Below are positions 37,663 to 43,620 of a stretch of DNA of 43,620 bases, piece after piece. The position numbers and the translations under genes are program-made. Source of the DNA: a virus. The stretch covers positions 1-43,620 of the IMG/VR virus record IMGVR_UViG_3300008267_000518, one strand, 5' to 3'. Under the pieces are notes generated by a model, which was given only the letters and a program-made list of their open reading frames with translations, ran no database searches and was not told where the DNA came from. How positions within the stretch are numbered: the first letter of the stretch is position 1; the number at the start of each line of letters is the position of its first letter.

Positions 37663-37846
37663 CTTGTAGTATTTCGTGTTTGATTTTTTCTAAATACAAG
37701 ATAGCATCCATGTGTTCTTGTTTAGCATGTTCAATCCATTCTAGTAAAGTTAAATCTTTTCTGTCTAAGTCAGTGCCGTATTTTTCTTTACCTTTAATGC
37801 TTCGTTCTTCAAACTGCTTTATAATTGAGCTTACAATACTGTCCAT
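37640..37846 (-). CDS. MazG-like nucleotide pyrophosphohydrolase, short
   Basis: 68 residues: ERSIKGKEKYGTDLDRKDL, then EWIEHAKQEHMDAILYLEKI. The E..HA..E..DA..YL layout resembles a short MazG-like all-alpha NTP pyrophosphohydrolase, common in phages. The fold would need dimers; metal-binding E/D residues are present in the helix. It overlaps gp62 by one base at the ATG. Confidence 0.7.
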   Translation of the reverse strand: MDSIVSSIIKQFEERSIKGKEKYGTDLDRKDLTLLEWIEHAKQEHMDAILYLEKIKHEILQGESPIDC

Positions 37847-38292
37847 TATTTTAATAACTTTTTAATTTCTTTATCGTCAACACCTAATTGTTTTAAGATA
37901 CTTTTAACACCTGTATCTTTTAATATGTCAGCATATTCTTCAGCTTCACCTAAAGAGCACTCATAATAAGTAGCAATATGCTTAAGCATAGCCTCTTGTC
38001 TCTTAGTTTTAGTTGATTTAATATATTTTAACCACATATCTTTTTTAGGTATCGTATATAAATATATATTATATACTCTTTCTTTATTAGTATATGGAAC
38101 TGTTTGTACAGTGTTTACAAAGTCCACATAGTCAGGATTCATACTGAGGAATCGATGAATCATATATGGGTTAAATGATTCTTTGTCTTCCTCAGTAAAT
38201 GAATTCCATGGTGACTTGTTGTAGGTTATTTCCTTCAACCAATCAAAAATAGTTAATTTTTTACTTACTTCTTTCTTGGTTGTATGTTTCAT
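37846..38292 (-). CDS. clamp-loader small subunit (gp62-like)
   Basis: 148 residues. NPYMIHRFLSMNPDYVDFVN, then VYNIYLYTIPKKDMWLKYIK and LKHIATYYECSLGEAEEYAD fit the T4 gp62 type, which sits with four gp44 subunits as the sliding-clamp loader. The gene order gp44 - small ORF - gp62 also supports it. It overlaps the gene at 38261 by 32 bases. Confidence 0.84.
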   Translation of the reverse strand: MKHTTKKEVSKKLTIFDWLKEITYNKSPWNSFTEEDKESFNPYMIHRFLSMNPDYVDFVNTVQTVPYTNKERVYNIYLYTIPKKDMWLKYIKSTKTKRQEAMLKHIATYYECSLGEAEEYADILKDTGVKSILKQLGVDDKEIKKLLK

Positions 38293-38521
38293 ACTCTTCT
38301 CTTAATTCTTTAGGAAGCATTTCAATCAATACTTGTCCATTTGTTGGATCAAAAAAACAAGGTACTGGTATAATTGCATCTTCAGGTGTACCTGCTACGA
38401 ATTTAGATACTTTTCTTAAAATTACTCCCTCAGTAAATACTTGATTACCATTTGGAGCTGTGATAGGCTGAGTAGCCTTAATGTCAATGTTGACATTTAA
38501 TTGTTGTTGTTGTTTATTCAT
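38261..38521 (-). CDS. conserved phage protein, unknown
   Basis: 86 residues. QQQLNVNIDIKATQPITAPN, then VFTEGVILRKVSKFVAG, IIPVPCFFDPTNGQVLIEML and a charged end. It is known from other phages as a small gene between gp44 and gp62, role unknown. ATGA overlaps the gp44 stop. Confidence 0.78.
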   Translation of the reverse strand: MNKQQQQLNVNIDIKATQPITAPNGNQVFTEGVILRKVSKFVAGTPEDAIIPVPCFFDPTNGQVLIEMLPKELREEYETYNQERSK

Positions 38522-39432
38522 ATAACTTGTAAAATTTTAGCTATTAATGCACAGGTGTTGATTTCTTTGTCTATTCTAAAATTGGCGTGGAACATATACT
38601 CTTCTATAGTAATAGTGATAATCCCCTTATTCATATCATCTTTCACATATTCATCCATACTATCATATAAGAATCTAAATACATCTTCAAAATCCTCAAT
38701 ATTGGAGTCAGCAATTATTTGTCTAATATTTTTAAAACTAGATTTATTAGGTGATTTAAGTTCTTTAAGCAACTTGTCTTTATAACCTGATATTAGTATT
38801 GATTCATCTATTTTAAGAGTATTTTCAATAATATTAGTCTGGCATGTGTTAAGTATTTTTCTGATGTCAGGATAGTACTTATTAACTACTAATGCTAGAT
38901 TAGATATTTCATAGTTTACATCTTCTGTTTCTAAAATATTAGCTACATGTTGTGCTGTTTCTTTTTTAGATGGAGGAGTAATCTTTAATACTTGGCATCT
39001 GGATTGGAGAGGATCAATAATACGCTCAAGATAATTACAGGTTAAAATGAATCGAGTAGTACGTGAATAAGTCTCAATAATGTTCCTAAGTGATGCTTGA
39101 GCTTGAATTGTTAAGAAATCAGCTTCATCTAATATAATAACTTTAAGTGGTTTAAATGAAGCAGATGATGCAAAACCTTGTACTTTATCTCGGATAGTAT
39201 CAATACCTCTCTCATCTGATGCATTTATATATAGATAATCACAGTCAATATTATTAACTATAATTTTGGCAAGTGTTGTTTTACCTGTTCCAGGTGTACC
39301 ATACAATAAAAGATTTTGAATATCATTGGTTTCAATATATTTACCAATAATTTGTTTTAGTTGTTCATTACCAACATAGTCTTCTAATGTTTGGCTTCTA
39401 TATTTTTCTACAAATAAACTATTTTCTTTCAT
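38518..39432 (-). CDS. clamp-loader large subunit (gp44-like AAA+)
   Basis: 304 residues from MKENSLFVEKYR. Walker A is GTPGTGKTT (45-53), Walker B LDEAD (101-105), and the arginine finger is in PLQSRC (SRC, 144-146); this is the gp44/RFC-type ATPase that loads the sliding clamp. The start follows TATATTAGGTTATATG, the same as at the clamp gene, so both are co-ordinated and nearly leaderless. Confidence 0.93.
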   Translation of the reverse strand: MKENSLFVEKYRSQTLEDYVGNEQLKQIIGKYIETNDIQNLLLYGTPGTGKTTLAKIIVNNIDCDYLYINASDERGIDTIRDKVQGFASSASFKPLKVIILDEADFLTIQAQASLRNIIETYSRTTRFILTCNYLERIIDPLQSRCQVLKITPPSKKETAQHVANILETEDVNYEISNLALVVNKYYPDIRKILNTCQTNIIENTLKIDESILISGYKDKLLKELKSPNKSSFKNIRQIIADSNIEDFEDVFRFLYDSMDEYVKDDMNKGIITITIEEYMFHANFRIDKEINTCALIAKILQVI

Positions 39433-39437
39433 ATAAC

Positions 39438-39470
39438 CTAATATAATAAAAAATGGCCCGAAGGCCAAAT
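39438..39470 (-). promoter_or_regulatory. promoter P21 (clamp loader), fused with terminator
   Basis: TTTGGC-N18-TATATTAG on the minus strand. The -33 box sits in the GGCC-TTCG-GGCC hairpin. It drives gp44, gp62 and onward, probably as far as the gene at 33320. Confidence 0.88.
39446..39467 (-). terminator. UUCG terminator overlapping P21
   Basis: TGGCC-TTCG-GGCCA followed by TTTTTTAT on the minus strand; almost the same as at 12187. It ends the sliding-clamp/chaperonin unit. Confidence 0.87.
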
Positions 39471-39497
39471 TTTAATATATTTCTTTTAAGATTATTA

Positions 39498-39941
39498 TTA
39501 TCTAGCCCAAGATATTTGTTGTATCCCCTTTACTCCACATTCATTAGAATAACTCCTGTTTATATACTGTATAGTCCCAATATATCTTATATCTTCTTTT
39601 TCAGATTCTTTAATCTTTTTAAAGATATCACTTAAAAGATTTTTTTCATTAATAATATCATTTGGATTGTTTTCAAAATAATTTTTAATTAGGCCAAATG
39701 CTTCTTCGGATCTACTTGGTAAGGTAAATTTAAACGCTGTTACCATTTTATTATCTTTACAAAATTGAACAGCCCCATCATTATATAATTTTACATCAAT
39801 TTTTGACCCAGGATGAGATACTTCTTGCTTAATAGAAAGATCTGTTTGGTATTCATTAAGAGTACACTCGCACTTTTCTTTATACTCTGATTCAGTGATT
39901 AAACCAGCTGTTTTCTGCATTTTTAAGAATTCTTTACTCAT
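39498..39941 (-). CDS. phage protein with leader-type N-terminus
   Basis: 147 residues. The start EFLKMQKTAGLITESEYKEK carries the 'MQKLAGIITESEYK'-type helix found in front of many unrelated myovirus proteins. The rest has KIDVKLYNDGAVQFCKDNKM and FTLPSRSEEAFGLIK, probably beta and helical. It is the last gene of the chaperonin unit. Function unknown. Confidence 0.77.
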   Translation of the reverse strand: MSKEFLKMQKTAGLITESEYKEKCECTLNEYQTDLSIKQEVSHPGSKIDVKLYNDGAVQFCKDNKMVTAFKFTLPSRSEEAFGLIKNYFENNPNDIINEKNLLSDIFKKIKESEKEDIRYIGTIQYINRSYSNECGVKGIQQISWAR

Positions 39942-39962
39942 AATAATATTTTATTATACATA

Positions 39963-40208
39963 TTACCTATCTCCGTAAATGTTATACTTTTTAGGTGGTG
40001 GAGATACTACTTCACCTGTAGTAATAACATATAACTCTCCTTTTAGTGGTTCAAGTCTGAACGCTTGAGGCTTATCTGTACTGTATTGATAATATGCTTC
40101 TAGTGTTTCAGTTAATGATTTATATATAGTCTTTTCATCATTAACTAAAAACCATTGATCACCAGGAGCTTGTCTCCTAGCGATCAATATGTTTTTTTCT
40201 TCTACCAT
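39963..40208 (-). CDS. phage protein, unknown
   Basis: 81 residues: NILIARRQAPGDQWFLVND, then YKSLTETLEAYYQYST and LKGELYVITTGEVVSPPP. It has a beta-alpha-beta look. It begins at the stop of groEL with the ATG sharing one base, so it is translated together with the chaperonin. Function unknown. Confidence 0.75.
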   Translation of the reverse strand: MVEEKNILIARRQAPGDQWFLVNDEKTIYKSLTETLEAYYQYSTDKPQAFRLEPLKGELYVITTGEVVSPPPKKYNIYGDR

Positions 40209-41824
40209 TAGAACATGCCTCCCATTCCGCCCATCATATCATCCTGTTTTTTATCTTCAGGCTTATCTACGACAGTGCATTCTGTTAATAGAATTGTTCC
40301 AGCTACTGATGCTGCATTTTCAATAGCACATCTTGTTACTTTAGATGGATCAATGATACCTGCTTCTTTCATATTAACAAATGCTTCGGTTTCAAGATTA
40401 TAACCATTCCAATTATCAGTTGGGTTGAAGTTATTTATTAATCCAAATGCTGTTTCTTTTTCATAACCAGCATTAGTAAGAATTTTCATAAATGGTGCTG
40501 AACATGCTTTGTAAACAATCTTACCACCAATTGTATCTCGGTTAGTGATTGCTTCACGAGCGTAAATTAGAGCTGCACCGCCTCCAGGTACAATACCTTC
40601 TTCAATTGCGGCTTTAGTTGCTTGAAGCGCATCATCAACACGGTCTTTCTTTTCTTTAATCTCAGTTTCGGTATTACCACCAACGTGAATAATAGCTACT
40701 CCTCCGACGAATTTCGCCAATCGTTCTTGGAGTTTTTCTTTTTCAAATGGTGTTTTTGCTTTTTCGATTTGCTGTTGAAGTTCTTCAATACGTGTTTGTA
40801 TTCCTTCAGACTGTCCTTTTCCATCAACAATAGTTGTTTGATCTTTATTTACTGTTACTAATCGGGCTTGACCAAACCAGTCCCAATTGAACTTATCTAG
40901 CTTCATACCCTTATCAGTACTAAATACTTGACCTCCTGTCAAGACAGCAATATCATCTAAAATAAGTTTTCTACGATCACCAAAGTCAGGAGCTTTTACA
41001 GCACATACTTTAATTGTGCCTCTCATTTTATTAACAATCAATGTTGCTAATGCCTCACCATCAATGTCTTCAGCTATAATAAGCAATGGTCTACTTTGTG
41101 CTCCAATACCTTCTAAGATAGGTAACAATTCTTTAATTGACTGAAATTTTTTATCTGCAATTAAAATAAATGGATTCTCTAAAGTACAAGTCATTGTGTT
41201 ATTATCAGTCACAAAGAAGTGAGATTTGTAGCCTCTATCAAATTGCATACCCTCTACTGTTTCAAGATATGTGTCTTCAGATTTTGCTTCTTCAATATAA
41301 ACAACACCTTCACGACCTACTTTCTCCATCGCTGTAGCAATTAACTGTCCTACTTCAGGATCATTATTAGCAGAAATTGTTGCTACTTGTTTAAGTTGTT
41401 CTTCAGAACTAATATCTTGTGAGATATCTTTACGAAGTGATATTACTACTTCTTTAACTGCTTTATCAATGTCTCGCTTAATAGTAACAGCGTTTGCACC
41501 TTGGTTTAATGATGATAAACCATTTTTAACCATTTCTTGAGCCAACAATGTTGAAGTAGTTGTACCATCACCTGCTCCGTCTGCTGTTTTGATAGCAGCT
41601 TGTTTAACAAGTTGTACACCCAATTCTTCAATTGGATCTTCAAGTGAGATATTTTTAGCTACTGTCACACCATCTTTAGTTGACTGTGGGTAGCCTTGAT
41701 TGTTTGAAATAACAACATTTCGTCCATTAGGACCTAATGTTGATGTTACTGCATTAGCTAATTTGTCAATACCTTTAACTAATTTTTCTCTGGCCTCAGG
41801 CCCAAATTCTATAATTTTACTCAT
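40208..41824 (-). CDS. groEL: GroEL chaperonin
   Basis: 538 residues, full length for GroEL. ATP-site signs: LGPNGRNVVI, KDGVTVAK, DGAGDGTTTST, and RVDDALQATKAAIEEGIVPG with GGGAAL (catalytic Asp kept); the tail is MMGGMGGMF. It would fold host or phage proteins, most likely capsid proteins, with the GroES just upstream. A complete phage pair of this kind is uncommon. No in-frame damage is visible. Confidence 0.97.
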   Translation of the reverse strand: MSKIIEFGPEAREKLVKGIDKLANAVTSTLGPNGRNVVISNNQGYPQSTKDGVTVAKNISLEDPIEELGVQLVKQAAIKTADGAGDGTTTSTLLAQEMVKNGLSSLNQGANAVTIKRDIDKAVKEVVISLRKDISQDISSEEQLKQVATISANNDPEVGQLIATAMEKVGREGVVYIEEAKSEDTYLETVEGMQFDRGYKSHFFVTDNNTMTCTLENPFILIADKKFQSIKELLPILEGIGAQSRPLLIIAEDIDGEALATLIVNKMRGTIKVCAVKAPDFGDRRKLILDDIAVLTGGQVFSTDKGMKLDKFNWDWFGQARLVTVNKDQTTIVDGKGQSEGIQTRIEELQQQIEKAKTPFEKEKLQERLAKFVGGVAIIHVGGNTETEIKEKKDRVDDALQATKAAIEEGIVPGGGAALIYAREAITNRDTIGGKIVYKACSAPFMKILTNAGYEKETAFGLINNFNPTDNWNGYNLETEAFVNMKEAGIIDPSKVTRCAIENAASVAGTILLTECTVVDKPEDKKQDDMMGGMGGMF

Positions 41825-41826
41825 AT

Positions 41827-42159
41827 TTATCCGTTAGTAATTTCTAATGTTATTTGACTTTGTTCTGTATCTTCAATAATTGCTAAAACTTGATTTTCAG
41901 GGCACACCCAATATTCTTGTCCTTCTAATTCAATTTTATTAGGACCCATTGTTGGGAGCATTACTTCCATTCCTACTTTCATTACTGTAGGAATAAAATC
42001 TCCACTAAATGATGATTGGCCTGGTCCTACAGATACAATAGTACCAATAAGTGCTTTTTCTTTACCCAAATCCGGTACTACAATATTTCCATATGTAGTT
42101 TCTTCCTCATCTCGAGGTTTAACTATAACCGCGTTAAATGTTGCTTTTAACTGTTTCAT
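41827..42159 (-). CDS. groES: GroES co-chaperonin
   Basis: 110 residues: FNAVIVKPRDEEETTYGNIV, VPDLGKEKALIGTIVSVGPG (mobile-loop region), VMKVGMEVMLPTMGPNKIEL and a C-terminal extension (DTEQSQITLEITNG). It is of the host GroES type rather than the T4 gp31 type by its VVPD and VGPG signs. It is separated from GroEL by two bases. Confidence 0.94.
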   Translation of the reverse strand: MKQLKATFNAVIVKPRDEEETTYGNIVVPDLGKEKALIGTIVSVGPGQSSFSGDFIPTVMKVGMEVMLPTMGPNKIELEGQEYWVCPENQVLAIIEDTEQSQITLEITNG

Positions 42160-42485
42160 TATTCTTCTATATTTACTATGTTATTGATTTCTTCTTTTAC
42201 TCGTCTCCATTCAGCCACATATTCTGAAATTGAATTATAGACAGGACGATTTTCGATTTTTAGTTTTGCTAATGCTGATAAGCATGAACCAAAACTAGTG
42301 TGGAATGATAAAGGCTTGATACCTTCTGTTGTTCGAGTCTTGCGACCACGACCTTTATTATTTGCTCCTATTTTCATAGATTCATAGATAGTGTAACTAC
42401 TTGAATCTTTCCCTATGAAATAAGGTTCAATAAGTGGATCTTTAATCAATGTTAAAGATGATAACGCTTGTTTTTTTGTTGACAT
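42159..42485 (-). CDS. phage protein, unknown
   Basis: 108 residues, basic: ALSSLTLIKDPLIEPYFIGK, DSSSYTIYESMKIGANNKGR, GRKTRTTEGIKPLSFHTSFG, then SISEYVAEWRRVKEEIN. The first part is familiar from proteins next to clamp or chaperonin genes in other phages; function unknown. Its stop shares one base with the GroES ATG. Confidence 0.76.
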   Translation of the reverse strand: MSTKKQALSSLTLIKDPLIEPYFIGKDSSSYTIYESMKIGANNKGRGRKTRTTEGIKPLSFHTSFGSCLSALAKLKIENRPVYNSISEYVAEWRRVKEEINNIVNIEE

Positions 42486-42502
42486 AACTTATTTTTATAA
42501 AA

Positions 42503-43237
42503 TTAAATTTCTTTTGCTACAACGTAATAGGTACTTTTTAAATCTTTATATTCAAATACAAGTTTCATTAAACCATTTGAATTTAAAAATAATTTTCCTA
42601 AATCAGCTCCTTTATTGTTAACAAATATTTGTTTTAATAATTCAGAACTATATTTTAAATTAAAACCAATTGATGTTTTAGATGTTATTTCTTTAATAGT
42701 ATATGTAACTTTATTAGCATATTCTACATCACCATTAAAAATAAAATCTAATTGTAAATCACCTGCTATTCCACTATTTAATTCTAATACTACATTTTCA
42801 CTATTTGAAGCATTTTTAGCTTTAATTAATGCTCCTATAATATCATTATTTAATATAGTTTCAATATCATAATCCTCAGTACCTGTGTATTTACCTACTT
42901 TAGGAACAGTTAAAATATCAGCTAAAGAATAATTAAGACTAAATTGTTTGTCTGAGATAAGTAATTTTGTGATTACTTTTTGTTCTTTAGACAAATCTAG
43001 TTGTAAATCACCTTCAGTAATACTAAGTAATTTGTATAGTTGTGATGTATTGTTTATGCCTATAGTAGATTCAGGCAAAGGAAAATCATTATATACAACT
43101 GACCCTATCATCTCCCTTGAAGGAGATGTAAAGTCAATTGATAATGATTTGTCTTTATTTATTATCCACTTGACATTTTCTACTAGACCGTCAAGATGAT
43201 ATTTTTCAATAATAGATTGTAACTCTAATTTTGTCAT
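42503..43237 (-). CDS. sliding clamp (gp45-like)
   Basis: 244 residues. ELQSIIEKYHLDGLVENVK, GSVVYNDFPLPESTIGINN, SQLYKLLSITEGDLQL and the later GFNLKYSSELLKQIFVNN with VFEYKDLKSTYYVVA give the two-domain beta-alpha-beta layout of T4-type gp45 clamps. It forms a trimeric ring that tethers the polymerase and activates late transcription in T4. The near-leaderless start is shared with gp44. Confidence 0.84.
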   Translation of the reverse strand: MTKLELQSIIEKYHLDGLVENVKWIINKDKSLSIDFTSPSREMIGSVVYNDFPLPESTIGINNTSQLYKLLSITEGDLQLDLSKEQKVITKLLISDKQFSLNYSLADILTVPKVGKYTGTEDYDIETILNNDIIGALIKAKNASNSENVVLELNSGIAGDLQLDFIFNGDVEYANKVTYTIKEITSKTSIGFNLKYSSELLKQIFVNNKGADLGKLFLNSNGLMKLVFEYKDLKSTYYVVAKEI

Positions 43238-43242
43238 ATAAC

Positions 43243-43275
43243 CTAATATAATAAAACCTTTTTACTAAGCCAAGC
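43243..43275 (-). promoter_or_regulatory. promoter P22 (sliding clamp)
   Basis: CTTGGC-N18-TATATTAG on the minus strand. From the -7 box on it reads TATATTAGGTTATATG, as at P21. It drives the clamp and, by read-through, the chaperonins. Confidence 0.85.
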
Positions 43276-43431
43276 TTAAGACTGCATTCCTATGTTTAAG
43301 AATATCAGTTTTGTTGATTTTGATGAAATGTCCACGCTAATTTCGAAAACAGTTAATTTACCAACACGAAGTGTGAATTCGAATTTGTCTTTTTGTTTTC
43401 TAGTTGATGTCCAAGAATTTATTAGTTTCAT
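43276..43431 (-). CDS. 51-residue phage protein
   Basis: Starts MKLINSWTSTRKQKDKFEF, then beta-rich TLRVGKLTVFEISVDISSK and an end FLNIGMQS. Its TAA ends one base before the -33 box of P22, the same tight spacing as at other genes here. It is probably a small beta protein. Function unknown. Confidence 0.7.
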   Translation of the reverse strand: MKLINSWTSTRKQKDKFEFTLRVGKLTVFEISVDISSKSTKLIFLNIGMQS

Positions 43432-43460
43432 AATTGTAATATTTTATGTGTTAATAAATA

Positions 43461-43620
43461 TTATGAGAATGAGAAAAATTTATTGACATTTGGATTTAGT
43501 GGTGGAAATTCCCATTTTAAATCAATATATAACTCTTTTAATTTATTTAATAATAATGATTCAAATATTTCATCTACATCAATAAATTGTTTAACAAATT
43601 TCTCTATATCCTCAGGTACC
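43461..43620 (-). CDS. phage protein, 5' part outside window
   Basis: About 52 C-terminal residues are in the window: VPEDIEKFVKQFIDVDEIFE, then NKLKELYIDLKWEFPPLNPN and the end KFFSFS. The rest lies to the right. Not recognised. It is separated from the next gene by 29 bases with no promoter of the common type, so the two are probably co-transcribed. Confidence 0.68.
   Translation of the reverse strand, partial: VPEDIEKFVKQFIDVDEIFESLLLNKLKELYIDLKWEFPPLNPNVNKFFSFS

Noticed and set aside
37640-37846. Antitoxin or toxin gene
   Set aside because: Helix motif and place fit a short MazG-like enzyme better; there is no partner gene of toxin type.
40215-40861. Plus-strand frames inside groEL
   Set aside because: Shadows of a strongly conserved minus-strand gene.

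Overview
The window is a piece of a large, AT-rich tailed-phage genome whose host is almost certainly a member of the Bacteroidota. Every convincing gene is on the minus strand, so transcription runs from right to left. Phage evidence: a T4-type sliding clamp (gp45), clamp-loader large and small subunits (gp44, gp62), ATP-dependent DNA ligase, thymidylate synthase, HNH nuclease, a holin/endolysin/spanin-like lysis cassette, a tRNA, phage-borne GroEL/GroES, and dozens of tiny tightly packed genes. Host evidence: promoters of the Bacteroidota type (TTTG, then TATATT 20 bases on), A/T-rich leaders without Shine-Dalgarno sequences, signal peptides ending in YSQ or SAQ, and a type IX secretion (CHU_C/gliding-motility) C-terminal domain.

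Layout, left to right (reverse of transcription). 1-3.9 kb: a row of tiny genes, most with its own near-identical promoter, plus a RadA-like ATPase and an HNH nuclease. 3.88-4.13 kb: a non-coding stretch with about nine degenerate TAGGGA repeats. 4.1-5.9 kb: an overlapping array of small tryptophan-rich paralogues. 5.9-9.3 kb: a DUF7352-like protein, a metallophosphatase, DNA ligase, a broken T9SS-type domain and a conserved 200-residue protein. 9.3-11.2 kb: lysis genes and a tRNA with an intrinsic terminator. 11.2-18.9 kb: lytic transglycosylase, secreted and lipoproteins, a thymidylate synthase split by a frame change, membrane proteins, a GH16 glycanase and a ClpP-like protease. 18.8-23.4 kb: many small proteins, including zinc-finger, SWIM and HTH types and several 37-52 residue genes. 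23.4-36.5 kb: a glycan island with nine glycosyltransferases and nucleotide-sugar enzymes. 36.5-43.6 kb: RHH protein, RecB/Cas4-like nuclease, MazG-like protein, gp62, gp44, GroEL, GroES and gp45.

Transcription is organised by 22 copies of one promoter: TTTGGC or CTTGGC, a spacer of 18 bases (17 once), then TATATT. In several places the -33 box lies in the 3' arm of, or directly next to, a terminator hairpin for the gene before, so one compact element ends one unit and starts the next. One promoter serves the 10-kb sugar operon (33283 down to 23399), another the sliding clamp and chaperonins, and another the clamp loader through the two large GT4 enzymes.

Most unusual: the terminator-promoter elements, the TAGGGA repeat cluster, the array of W-rich paralogues (one ending like an SSB C-terminal tip), two genes with frame breaks (T9SS domain and thymidylate synthase), and the glycan island. 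Functions come from motifs read by eye; no database search was run.
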